From Ruminococcus gauvreauii (GTDB lineage: Bacteria; Bacillota; Clostridia; Lachnospirales; Lachnospiraceae): DNA of 64,000 nucleotides. The DNA lies in assembly GCF_025151995.1 (NCBI RefSeq), contig NZ_CP102290.1, positions 2,604,001-2,668,000 of the forward strand. Reading direction: 5' to 3'. The translations under genes and the position numbers were made by a program. Every line of letters begins with the position of its first letter. The stretch's first letter is position 1. The notes beneath the pieces are model-generated. The model saw only the letters and a list, made by a program, of their open reading frames with translations, was not told the DNA's origin and did not search any database. This document shows, piece by piece, positions 16,951 through 25,263 of the stretch.

Positions 16951-17238
16951 ATGAACAAGTATGAATTAGCATTAGTTGTGAATGCAAAAATTGAAGACGA
17001 AGCGCGCGAAGCTGTTGTTGAGAAAGCAAAAGGCTACATCACACGTTACAACGGCACCGTGACAGAAGTTGAAGAATGGGGTAAGAAGAGACTTGCTTAC
17101 GAAATTCAGAAAATGCGTGAAGGCTTCTATTATTTCATTCAGTTTGAAGCGGATACGGAATGCCCGGCAGAGCTGGAAAGACATGTACGTATCATGGACA
17201 ACGTGCTCAGATATTTAATTGTAAAAAAAGAAGCGTAA
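16951..17238 (+). CDS. rpsF: 30S ribosomal protein S6
   Basis: A 95-residue S6 protein beginning 'MNKYELALVVNAKIEDEAR', with the family core 'VTEVEEWGKKRLAYEIQK' and 'GFYYFIQFEAD'. It binds 16S rRNA together with S18 on the platform of the small subunit. The start is the ATG at 16951 with AAAGGAGG seven to eight bases upstream. It is the first gene of the standard rpsF-ssb-rpsR operon. Confidence 0.98.
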   Translation: MNKYELALVVNAKIEDEAREAVVEKAKGYITRYNGTVTEVEEWGKKRLAYEIQKMREGFYYFIQFEADTECPAELERHVRIMDNVLRYLIVKKEA

Positions 17239-17307
17239 TCTGCGTGACCAAACCCATTAAAGGTTTGTATAGTAGCCAGGATGAGTATTGAACAGTGAGG
17301 TAAGAAT

Positions 17308-17757
17308 ATGAACAAAGTAATTTTAATGGGACGTCTGACCAGAGATCCTGAGGTACGTTATTCCGCAGGAGAAAACGCATTGGCAATTGCAAGATATACA
17401 TTGGCGGTTGACCGCAGATTTAAGCGTGACGGAGAAGCCAGCGCAGATTTTATCAGCTGTGTGGCATTTGGAAGAACTGCAGAATTTGCAGAAAAGTATT
17501 TCCGTCAGGGGATCAAGATTGCAGTCAGCGGCAGAATTCAGACCGGAAGTTATACCAACAGGGATGGACAGAAAGTGTATACAACGGAAGTGGTAGTGGA
17601 AGATCAGGAGTTCGCTGAGAGTAAGAACGCAAATGCGGGCGACACCAGTGGATATTCCAATGCAGCACCATCTCCGGCACCGACACCGAGCGCGGCGTCA
17701 GCAGACGGATTTATGAATATTCCGGATGGCATCGATGAAGAATTGCCATTTAACTAA
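17308..17757 (+). CDS. ssb: Single-stranded DNA-binding protein
   Basis: A 149-residue SSB. The OB fold occupies residues ~1-105 ('MNKVILMGRLTRDPEVRYSA', 'FISCVAFGRTAEFAEKYFRQ', 'VSGRIQTGSYTNRDGQKVYT'). A Ser/Pro/Ala-rich linker follows, and the tail ends 'DGIDEELPFN', the acidic C-terminal tip that recruits replication and repair partners. It lies between rpsF and rpsR as in most Firmicutes. Confidence 0.98.
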   Translation: MNKVILMGRLTRDPEVRYSAGENALAIARYTLAVDRRFKRDGEASADFISCVAFGRTAEFAEKYFRQGIKIAVSGRIQTGSYTNRDGQKVYTTEVVVEDQEFAESKNANAGDTSGYSNAAPSPAPTPSAASADGFMNIPDGIDEELPFN

Positions 17758-17791
17758 ACATTGAGTGAAATAATACAGGAGGTAAGTTATC

Positions 17792-18055
17792 ATGGCTTAT
17801 GAAAAAAGCAGCAGACCGGATTCTCCGATGAAGAGAAGAGGCGGACGCAGAAGAAAAAAAGTTTGTGTATTCTGCGGTAAAGAAAATAATGAGATCAACT
17901 ACAAAGATGTGAATAAATTAAAAAGATATATCTCTGAGAGAGGAAAAATCCTCCCGAGAAGAATCACAGGAAACTGTGCAAAACATCAGAGAGCTCTGAC
18001 AGTAGAGATCAAGAAGGCACGCCATATTGCGATCATGCCTTACGTTCAGGATTAA
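17792..18055 (+). CDS. rpsR: 30S ribosomal protein S18
   Basis: An 87-residue S18 with a basic N-terminus ('MKRRGGRRRKKVCVFC') carrying the C-x2-C pair of zinc-type S18 proteins, then 'INYKDVNKLKRYISERGKIL' and 'TGNCAKHQRALTVEIKKARH'. CAGGAGGT precedes the ATG. It is the last gene of the operon, with a strong terminator about 80 bases downstream. Confidence 0.98.
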   Translation: MAYEKSSRPDSPMKRRGGRRRKKVCVFCGKENNEINYKDVNKLKRYISERGKILPRRITGNCAKHQRALTVEIKKARHIAIMPYVQD

Positions 18056-18132
18056 TTTCTGTTAAGAGAGAGTATTTGTTTGGTCGCCGATTATGTGATT
18101 GGCAACCCTCAAATTGCATACTAATATTTAGG

Positions 18133-18166
18133 ACCGTCATTGATATTAAATCAATGGCGGTTTTTA
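18133..18166 (+). terminator. Terminator of the rpsF-ssb-rpsR operon
   Basis: ACCGTCATTGAT (18133-18144) and ATCAATGGCGGT (18150-18161) form a 12-bp stem with one G-U type pair, a 5-base loop and a T tract (TTTTTATT). Confidence 0.9.
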
Positions 18167-18234
18167 TTATGCAAAAAAAGTACCTATATGATTGAAATCA
18201 ATGGTACTTTTATTTTTGTAACTGGATTGTGATA

Positions 18235-19125
18235 TTACTGATTAGTAACTGGCGGAAGCCAATTTTGACAATAGTCCAGGAAAGATTTTGCAATCGTTGA
18301 GATACGTGTATTTTTTTTTGTGACTACCGCTCTTGAGACCAATGCTCCGGTGCCCATTAGTGGGTTTGTACACAGATCCGGGTAGCGAATACCTGGGGTA
18401 TCAGTCAGAATGGTAACTGCTGCTCCATTCTCACCCCACATCCGTGCTAACAGACGTGATGAACATATACTCAGAAAACGAGGTGAAAATCCGTTTTCCT
18501 CGCACAAATTTATAATGCGGTCTGAGAATCCTTTAGTAACACTGAGGGGAACATCCTTAAGCATTCGAACAGGAATTGCTTCGATATCAGGGGGGAACCA
18601 ATTGGAATTCGGTGTGTAAATGGCAGTAAGCTGTTCCTGTATAATATACCATGCATCAAGTGATGGGGGAACATTGCCAGGAATACGCATTATACCAATT
18701 TCAATAATACCATCCCGGAGCAGACGAAGCATTTCCTCGGTGTGTACCTCGAATAAATCAAATGATACATCAGGGAAAACTCGATGAAAACTGGAAAATA
18801 ACTTTGTTACCAATTCATCAGGATAAGAGTGAGTCAATCCGATTCGTAAATTTCCTCGGCTGCCATTGATGCAATCCTTGATTTCACTGTAAATGGAATT
18901 CTCCAGATAATTAATTGTTTTTGCCTTGTCATAAAGAATCTTTCCTGCAGCCGTTAATTCAATTTTTTTGGCATTACGTTTCAAAAGAGGAGTCCCGATG
19001 TTGGTTTCAAGGGCTTTTATTTGTGTACTTAAGGCGGGTTGAGCAATATGCAGAGTTCTGGCTGCTTCTGATATAGTACCAAGGTCAACGACAGTTATAA
19101 AATTTTTTAAATGTTCAGTCTTCAT
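18235..19125 (-). CDS. LysR-family transcriptional regulator
   Basis: A 296-residue regulator; the start is the ATG at 19123-19125 (minus strand), preceded by AGGAG. The DNA-binding domain spans residues 1-60: 'MKTEHLKNFITVVDLGTISE', 'TLHIAQPALSTQIKALETNI' and 'RNAKKIELTAAGKI'. The rest is the effector domain ('GNLRIGLTHSYPDELVTKLF'). It is transcribed away from the PQ-loop, serine hydrolase and dipeptide-transport genes and probably regulates them. Codon choice is A+T-rich compared with the ribosomal operon to the left, marking the start of a compositionally distinct block. Confidence 0.92.
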   Translation of the reverse strand: MKTEHLKNFITVVDLGTISEAARTLHIAQPALSTQIKALETNIGTPLLKRNAKKIELTAAGKILYDKAKTINYLENSIYSEIKDCINGSRGNLRIGLTHSYPDELVTKLFSSFHRVFPDVSFDLFEVHTEEMLRLLRDGIIEIGIMRIPGNVPPSLDAWYIIQEQLTAIYTPNSNWFPPDIEAIPVRMLKDVPLSVTKGFSDRIINLCEENGFSPRFLSICSSRLLARMWGENGAAVTILTDTPGIRYPDLCTNPLMGTGALVSRAVVTKKNTRISTIAKSFLDYCQNWLPPVTNQ

Positions 19126-19177
19126 TAAAACAAAACTCCTTTCTATAATAAAATTAGTATACATTAAGCAATAAACA

Positions 19178-19195
19178 TGTATTTTACAAAATACA
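19178..19195. promoter_or_regulatory. Palindrome in the LysR divergent region
   Basis: TGTATTTT (19178-19185), AC, AAAATACA (19188-19195): a perfect 18-bp palindrome 53 bases upstream of the LysR start. It contains T-N11-A spacings and is the best candidate LysR box here. Confidence 0.5.
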
Positions 19196-19314
19196 AATGC
19201 TCTGATAATATAAATTATATAATAATACACCGGTTATTTATTAAAAAAATTATACTGTTGATGGGGAAAAAATTCAATCACAAAATTATTAAAAGGAAGT
19301 GAGTCTAGAATTAT

Positions 19315-19617
19315 ATGGATACTGTTCAAATTTGTGAAATTGGGATGCTGATATTATTTGGGGCCTCGTGGCCATTTAATATTATAAAATCCTGGAAATC
19401 GCAAACAACAAAAGGGAAAAGTATTGCGTTCGAGTTTATTGTCATTGCCGGATATATGCTCGGATTTCTTGGGAAAATAGTGTCCTGTTATCATACCGGA
19501 ACCCTTGCTTATTCGGCTTGGTTTTACATAGCAGATATTGTAATGGTTGCAATTGATATAGGTATTTATTTTCGAAATATAAAGATTGATCAGCGGTTGG
19601 AAAAACATGTAACTTGA
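19315..19617 (+). CDS. Small PQ-loop/SemiSWEET-like membrane protein
   Basis: A 100-residue protein with three predicted membrane helices (~residues 8-22, 38-58 and 66-88). The first helix ends in 'FGASWPFNIIKSWKSQTTKG', like the Pro-containing first helix and following 'T.KG.S' of PQ-loop/SemiSWEET three-helix units that dimerise to transport small solutes. GGAAGTGAG lies upstream of the ATG. It opens the rightward transcript leading to the serine hydrolase and the dipeptide ABC genes. Transport function is inferred only from the fold-like pattern. Confidence 0.6.
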   Translation: MDTVQICEIGMLILFGASWPFNIIKSWKSQTTKGKSIAFEFIVIAGYMLGFLGKIVSCYHTGTLAYSAWFYIADIVMVAIDIGIYFRNIKIDQRLEKHVT

Positions 19618-19726
19618 ATATAGGCGATTTTGATGTTATTAATAATTTTAAGTTTATAATGTGTTGAAAATTATTGACCAGTCAAAGGCCTATTGTTGAG
19701 CGATGTATGAAAGGGGATAAGGGATA

Positions 19727-20668
19727 ATGAATAATTTAGTATTGAAGCAATTTATTGAAAGAATAGATAAAGCAATGTTAAACCTGGCAGGGATTGCAGT
19801 TTCGCAGCATGGAAAATGTATCGATGAACATCGGTGGACTGCTGATTCTCCGCACCGCTTATATTCACTTTCCAAAAGCTTTACATCAACGGCAGTGGGA
19901 ATGGCTATAGATGAAGGATATTTAAGGCTTACAGACAAACCGGTAGATATCTTTGCGGAATTACTTCCTGAACAGGTGGACGACAAACTAGAAAATGTAA
20001 CACTTCGTGATTTGTTAATGATGGCATCTGGGCATGATAAACCTTATCTTCTGATTCATCAGAGAGATAAGGTGATGGAACCTGACTGGGTCAAATATTT
20101 TTTGAACCAACCCATGGACTTGCAACCCGGAACAAAATTTGTATATGATACAGGGTGCACCTATGTGGCAGGGGCTATGGTACAGAAGGTGACAAGAAAA
20201 AAAATAGTAGATTTTTTAATGCCACGGCTATTTGATAAGTTTGAGATAGATCGTCCGGCATGGTTAGAATGTCCTAAAGGAAGGAATATAGCTGGGGATG
20301 GATTATTTTTGCGCACGAAAGAGCTCTTGAAATTTGGACAACTTTATCTGCAAAAAGGGATTTGGTTAGGCGAGCGGCTGATATCTGCAGATTGGATCAA
20401 TGAAGCTACTAAAGTACAGATTGTGCCGAGTCAGACGGAAGCAGACAGTGATAGGGAGGCAATGCCAGATTGGGGATGCGGATATGGCTACCAGTTTTGG
20501 ATGTGCCAAACGGGAGCGGTCAGAGCCGACGGAAAGGATAGTCAGTTTTGTATTATTGATGAGAAGCTGGATGCCGTTATTGCAATTACAGCAGATGAAG
20601 AACGTTCTCAGGAGATTTTGACCGCGGTTTGGGAAGAAATATATCCGCGGTTAAAATATACATACTAA
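19727..20668 (+). CDS. Beta-lactamase-fold serine hydrolase
   Basis: A 313-residue protein of the class C beta-lactamase/D-aminopeptidase/esterase fold (PF00144). The catalytic S-x-x-K is in 'RLYSLSKSFTSTAVGMAIDE'; the second motif is 'FVYDTGCTYVAGAMVQKV', where a Y-D-T replaces the usual Y-x-N, and 'GWGCGYGYQFWM' is the typical later segment. No signal peptide is seen, so it acts in the cytoplasm. Next to a peptide-type ABC importer, hydrolysis of an imported amide or ester (for instance a D-amino-acid peptide) is a plausible role, but this is inference. Confidence 0.85.
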   Translation: MNNLVLKQFIERIDKAMLNLAGIAVSQHGKCIDEHRWTADSPHRLYSLSKSFTSTAVGMAIDEGYLRLTDKPVDIFAELLPEQVDDKLENVTLRDLLMMASGHDKPYLLIHQRDKVMEPDWVKYFLNQPMDLQPGTKFVYDTGCTYVAGAMVQKVTRKKIVDFLMPRLFDKFEIDRPAWLECPKGRNIAGDGLFLRTKELLKFGQLYLQKGIWLGERLISADWINEATKVQIVPSQTEADSDREAMPDWGCGYGYQFWMCQTGAVRADGKDSQFCIIDEKLDAVIAITADEERSQEILTAVWEEIYPRLKYTY

Positions 20669-20698
20669 TCTAAAGGCAATAAGAAAGGAGAAGGTAAA

Positions 20699-22372
20699 AT
20701 GAAAAATGAGGTGGAAAGCAAGATGAAAAAGGTGATAGCATTATTATTGGTGATAGTCATGTCAGTAACAGTACTAGCTGGGTGTGCAGCCCAACAAAAA
20801 GAAACAGCAGAGAAGAGTGGAGAAAGTACCGCAACCGAAAGCGGGGAGAGTACTGCGGCAAAAAGTGGAACACCAACAACGAATATATTAGAAGATGGAA
20901 GAACACAGGTTACAGGCGTGTCAAAGGCAAATGTTCAATCATTATATCCATTTGGGGGACCTGCGGATGATAGTAACCCATGGAAATGGCAAGCTTACGA
21001 ATTTCTGTTTATCTATAATCCGACATCAGGAGAATTGGAGTCACAGATTGCAAAGGACTATACAGTATCTGAAGATGGTTTAGAATATGAAATCGAAATT
21101 TATGATTATGTATATGATTCGGCAGGTAACCATATTACAGCGGAAGATGTAGTGTTCTGTATGCAGACAGCATTTGAAACAGGAAACTTTACGAACCTTG
21201 GTATGAATAACATGGAAAGCATTGAAGCAACCGGGGATTATACGGTTAAGATGAAATTCTCGAGTTTTATTATTGGTGCTTTCGAATTTATTATGGAGTA
21301 TGTTCCGATTGTCTCACAGAAAGCATACGAAGAATCAGGTGACGAGATGGCAACTGCTCCGATATCAACATCTCCGTACAAAGTTACAAATTTTGTATCA
21401 GGATCTTCCGTAACCATGGAAAAGCGAGATGATTACTGGCAGACAGACGAATCTCTTCTTTGTACATATTCACAGTCAAATGTGGATGTCATAAACCTTC
21501 AGTGTATTGCAGAAATTTCTCAGAGAAAAGTAGCATTGCAGTCAGGAACTGTAGATGCCGCTCCGCTTGATACAGAGTCAGCAGTGGCTTTAAAAGGTGA
21601 AGGATATAGAGAATTTGTTGTAAATTGGCCGCATATTCAGTATTTCCAGTTGTCAAAAGATGCGAACAGTCCATTTTCCGATGAAAATTTCCGTAAAGCT
21701 GTCTTGTGTGCGATTGACAGAGACGGATTAATCGAAGCAGTATATGGAGAATACGCTGAAAAAGCAGTTCTTGGAATTAAAATTGCAGAAGATTTTGATG
21801 AAGCATGGCTGGATGAAACATATCCTTATGAGTATGATGTAGAAAAAGCAAAAGAGTATCTGGGGGCATCTGATTATGGGGAAGGAACAAAAATCAGAAT
21901 TGTATTCCAGTCTGATGATGTAAGAAAGAAAATTGCTGAAATTCTTCAGGCGTATTTATCGCAAATTGGCATTATAGCAGAAGTTGTATCAGAAGAACCT
22001 GGAATCTATGCAGACACACAGAGAACTCCGGCAAATTATGATCTGACGATTACTCAGAAATATGGTTTGTATTCATCTAAAATTTACAATTCATTATTTG
22101 ATGTACGCAATTATTCTTCGGGAACGACACTTATGGGGTTGAAAGACGACAATTTACAGGCATTAATTGAAACGGCATGTGCAGCAGAAACCAATTCTGT
22201 TGAAACAGCTAATGATGTACGTAATTATGTAACGGAACATGCTTTAGTAGGTCCCCTTTGCTGGTTAGCAGAATCTTATGTTGTACCTGCGGATAGTGTG
22301 ATCACAGAGCTTGTATATTGGGATTGCGGTTTACCGGTATATGGGGCGTGTACATATGATTGGGGAAAATAA
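20699..22372 (+). CDS. ABC transporter substrate-binding lipoprotein, family 5
   Basis: A 557-residue extracellular binding protein of the dipeptide/oligopeptide/nickel type. The signal ends in a lipobox 'TVLAGC' and is followed by a Ser/Thr/Glu-rich linker. Family core: 'SQIAKDYTVSEDGLEYEIEI', 'VYDSAGNHITAEDVVFCMQT', 'KAVLCAIDRDGLIEAVYGEY'. AAAGGAG precedes the ATG at 20699; a second in-frame ATG at 20723 (KVIALLL) is possible. It begins a five-gene ABC operon (two permeases and two ATPases follow). The ligand is unknown. Confidence 0.92.
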   Translation: MKNEVESKMKKVIALLLVIVMSVTVLAGCAAQQKETAEKSGESTATESGESTAAKSGTPTTNILEDGRTQVTGVSKANVQSLYPFGGPADDSNPWKWQAYEFLFIYNPTSGELESQIAKDYTVSEDGLEYEIEIYDYVYDSAGNHITAEDVVFCMQTAFETGNFTNLGMNNMESIEATGDYTVKMKFSSFIIGAFEFIMEYVPIVSQKAYEESGDEMATAPISTSPYKVTNFVSGSSVTMEKRDDYWQTDESLLCTYSQSNVDVINLQCIAEISQRKVALQSGTVDAAPLDTESAVALKGEGYREFVVNWPHIQYFQLSKDANSPFSDENFRKAVLCAIDRDGLIEAVYGEYAEKAVLGIKIAEDFDEAWLDETYPYEYDVEKAKEYLGASDYGEGTKIRIVFQSDDVRKKIAEILQAYLSQIGIIAEVVSEEPGIYADTQRTPANYDLTITQKYGLYSSKIYNSLFDVRNYSSGTTLMGLKDDNLQALIETACAAETNSVETANDVRNYVTEHALVGPLCWLAESYVVPADSVITELVYWDCGLPVYGACTYDWGK

Positions 22373-22391
22373 TTTGTAGTGTATAAATTGC

Positions 22392-22425
22392 GAATGTTTG
22401 CGTGCATGCTTGCTCGCAAACATTC
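22392..22425 (+). terminator. Intercistronic stem-loop after the binding-protein gene
   Basis: GAATGTTTGCG (22392-22402) and CGCAAACATTC (22415-22425) form a perfect 11-bp stem with a 12-base loop, between the binding-protein and permease genes. No U tract follows, so it more likely protects the 3' end of the binding-protein mRNA or attenuates than fully terminates. Confidence 0.65.
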
Positions 22426-22446
22426 TCTAAAGGTAAAGGTGATAAA

Positions 22447-23400
22447 ATGATACGTTATATTTTAAAACGATTAGTGTGGATGGTTCCTGTTGTCTTAGGG
22501 GTAATAGTTATCGTCTTTACAATTTTAAGATTTTGTCCGGGTGATCCGGCAGAAATTATCGCAGGGGCAGAGGCAACGCAGGAACAGGTAGATACCATAC
22601 GTGAGTCCTGGGGCTTGGACAAACCTTTCTTTGTACAGCTTGCCACTTATATTGAAAATGTATTAAAAGGTGATTTTGGAAAATCGTATCTGACAAATGT
22701 GTCAGTAACTTCAGAATTGGCAGTGAGAATTCCGCGAACTTTAGGTCTGGCTTTTGCCTGTATGGTGATTTCTGTCGTTGTAGGCGTTCCGCTTGGAATC
22801 ATTGCGGCAGTAAAACAAAATAGTTGGGCTGATAGAGTGTGTATGGTAGTGGCATTGATAGGTGTTTCTATGCCAAACTTCTGGCTAGCATTGCTCTTAG
22901 TATTGCTTTTTTCTGTAAAATTAGGATGGCTTCCGGCTATGGGAATTGGTGGAATACAGTATTATATCATGCCTGCGATTGCCGGATCAATGCAGGATCT
23001 GGCGAGACAAGCGAGGCAGGCACGGTCCAGTATGCTGGAAGAAATTAGAGCAGATTATGTAATCACAGCCAGAGCAAAGGGGCTTTCGGAAAAAAAGGTT
23101 ATTTTAAAACATGCATTAAAGAATGCGTTGATTCCAGTTATTACAGTGGCAGGCAATGGATTTGGAAGCTTGCTAGGTGGCGCACTGATTCTGGAAACTA
23201 TTTTCCAGATACCAGGTGTTGGGTTATATGTAATCAGCGCTGTAAGCAATCGTGATTATCCGATTGTACAGGGGGGGACAATTTTTTTAGCAATTGCATT
23301 TAGCTTTATCATGCTGGCTGTGGATTTGATCTATGCATCGGTAGATCCGCGTATACGTGCCCAATATACGAGTGGAAAGAGGAGGAAAAAACATGCATAA
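22447..23400 (+). CDS. Dipeptide-type ABC permease (DppB-like)
   Basis: A 317-residue inner-membrane permease with about six helices. The start is the ATG at 22447 with AAAGGTG upstream, rather than a GTG at 22402 that lies inside the stem-loop. N-terminus 'MIRYILKRLVWMVPVVLGVI' and 'RFCPGDPAEIIAGAEAT' are typical of DppB/OppB; the EAA loop that contacts the ATPases is 'VITARAKGLSEKKVILKHAL'. It overlaps the following permease gene by 8 bases. Confidence 0.93.
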   Translation: MIRYILKRLVWMVPVVLGVIVIVFTILRFCPGDPAEIIAGAEATQEQVDTIRESWGLDKPFFVQLATYIENVLKGDFGKSYLTNVSVTSELAVRIPRTLGLAFACMVISVVVGVPLGIIAAVKQNSWADRVCMVVALIGVSMPNFWLALLLVLLFSVKLGWLPAMGIGGIQYYIMPAIAGSMQDLARQARQARSSMLEEIRADYVITARAKGLSEKKVILKHALKNALIPVITVAGNGFGSLLGGALILETIFQIPGVGLYVISAVSNRDYPIVQGGTIFLAIAFSFIMLAVDLIYASVDPRIRAQYTSGKRRKKHA

Positions 23401-24250
23401 GAAGAAAAATAATGGTATGTTCCGAATCGTATGCAGACGCATGTTTCGAAATAAACTGGCAACATTCGGATTAATCATTTTCGTAATTGAAGTAATCCTT
23501 GCGATTCTTGCACCATATATTTCAGCCTTTCCTTATGATGAGATGGATCTTACAGCAATGTATCAGTCTCCAAATGCGGTACATTGGTTTGGAACGGATT
23601 CCATGGGACGAGACATGTTTAGCAGAATCCTTTATGGAGCACGATTTTCTTTAATAATCGGTATTGGTGCTATGCTGCTTTGTATGTTGATTGGAATCGT
23701 GTTAGGAGCGCTTACGGGCTATATCGGGAAGCTGTTTGACGACATTTTGATGCGTTTCCTTGATATTATCCAGGCGATTCCATCCATGTTGCTGATGATT
23801 GTTGTTGCGGCGGCGGCTGGAAATTCAGTACCAATCATTATTGCAGTAATTGGAATATCGGGAAGTCCGGCCTATGTTCGGTTGTTTCGAGCACTGGTGC
23901 TGAAGGTGAGAAATCAGGAATATATTGAGGCTTCACGTTCAATCAATTGTAATCCCGTACGAATCGTGGTATCTCATATTATTCCAAATGCCATTTCTCC
24001 GATGTTAGTAAATCTGACGCTCGGAGTTGCGAACTCTATCTTAGCTGCAGCAAGTCTTAGTTTTATAGGACTTGGTGTACAAGCACCGAATCCGGAATGG
24101 GGAGCACTTCTTTCGGCGGGAAGACAGAATATGATGGAATACCCGTATTTGGTTATTTTTCCGGGCTTGGCGATTATGATTACGGTATTTGCACTAAATA
24201 TATTTGGTGACAGTCTTCGTGATGCACTGGATCCTAAGTTAAATAATTAA
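23393..24250 (+). CDS. Dipeptide-type ABC permease (DppC-like)
   Basis: A 285-residue permease. The start is the ATG at 23393, preceded by GAGGAGG, so it overlaps the end of the DppB-like gene. 'HWFGTDSMGRDMFSRILYGA' is the family N-terminal signature, and 'YIEASRSINCNPVRIVVSHI' is the EAA loop. It forms the heterodimeric channel with the preceding protein. Confidence 0.93.
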   Translation: MHKKKNNGMFRIVCRRMFRNKLATFGLIIFVIEVILAILAPYISAFPYDEMDLTAMYQSPNAVHWFGTDSMGRDMFSRILYGARFSLIIGIGAMLLCMLIGIVLGALTGYIGKLFDDILMRFLDIIQAIPSMLLMIVVAAAAGNSVPIIIAVIGISGSPAYVRLFRALVLKVRNQEYIEASRSINCNPVRIVVSHIIPNAISPMLVNLTLGVANSILAAASLSFIGLGVQAPNPEWGALLSAGRQNMMEYPYLVIFPGLAIMITVFALNIFGDSLRDALDPKLNN

Positions 24251-24264
24251 TATGGGGTGAGATT

Positions 24265-25251
24265 ATGTCGGAAAAATTTTTATCGATTAAAGACCTTGTG
24301 GTGGAATATACATCAGATGGTAAAATCGTACATGCAGTTAATGGTGTTTCTCTGGAATTGAAAAAAGGGAAAACATTGGGACTGGTCGGTGAGACTGGTG
24401 CTGGAAAAACAACAATTGCAAAATCAATCCTTCGGATTCTGCCGGATCGAGGTGCTAAGATCTGTAATGGAGAGGTTTACTTAGATAAAGATAATCTATT
24501 AACATTACCAGAAAGGGATATGCAGAAAATTAGAGGAAATAGAATTTCCATGATTTTTCAAGATCCTATGACGGCATTGAATCCTTCGATGCGTATAGGT
24601 GATCAAATCAGTGAGGTTATTGAAAAACATAATAAAATTTCAAAAGAAGAAGCAAGAAAATGTGCAGTTGCAATGCTGCAGATGGTGGGAATTCCGGAAC
24701 AGCGATTCGAAGAATATCCCCATCAGTTTTCCGGTGGCATGAAACAGAGGGTTGTGATAGCCATTGCCCTTGCCTGTCAGCCTGATTTGTTATTAGCAGA
24801 TGAACCTACGACCGCTTTGGATGTAACGATTCAGGCGCAGGTATTGAAGATGGTTATGGAATTGAAAGAAAAAAATAATACTTCTATGATCCTGATTACT
24901 CATGATCTTGGCGTTGTAGCCAATACATGTGATGAAGTAGCAATTGTCTATGCAGGGGAAATCGTGGAATATGGAACAAAATATGATATTTTCGATCATC
25001 CAACGCATCCATACACGATTGGATTGTTTGGAGCGATCCCGGATCTGAACAGCGATGAGGAGTGGCTGCATCCGGTAGATGGGCTACCGCCAGATCCAAC
25101 AAATTTACCGAAGGGATGTGCATTCCATCCGCGTTGTCCATATGCGACAGAAGCATGTAAGGCTGATAAAATTTCGCTATATAAGACGCCGGATGGACAT
25201 AACTGCCGTTGCTGTAACACAGAACAAGTTGTGAAACAGACGAAGAAATGA
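24265..25251 (+). CDS. Dipeptide-type ABC ATPase (DppD-like)
   Basis: A 328-residue cytoplasmic ATPase. Walker A 'GLVGETGAGKTTIAKSIL', Q loop 'MIFQDPMTALNP', signature 'FSGGMKQRVVIAIAL', Walker B 'LLLADEPTTALD' and the H loop 'LITHDLGVVA' are all intact. The C-terminal 'GCAFHPRCPYATEACKA' holds the cysteine motif typical of DppD/OppD proteins. GGGGTGAG lies just before the ATG. Confidence 0.94.
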   Translation: MSEKFLSIKDLVVEYTSDGKIVHAVNGVSLELKKGKTLGLVGETGAGKTTIAKSILRILPDRGAKICNGEVYLDKDNLLTLPERDMQKIRGNRISMIFQDPMTALNPSMRIGDQISEVIEKHNKISKEEARKCAVAMLQMVGIPEQRFEEYPHQFSGGMKQRVVIAIALACQPDLLLADEPTTALDVTIQAQVLKMVMELKEKNNTSMILITHDLGVVANTCDEVAIVYAGEIVEYGTKYDIFDHPTHPYTIGLFGAIPDLNSDEEWLHPVDGLPPDPTNLPKGCAFHPRCPYATEACKADKISLYKTPDGHNCRCCNTEQVVKQTKK

Positions 25252-25263
25252 GAGGAATTAAAA

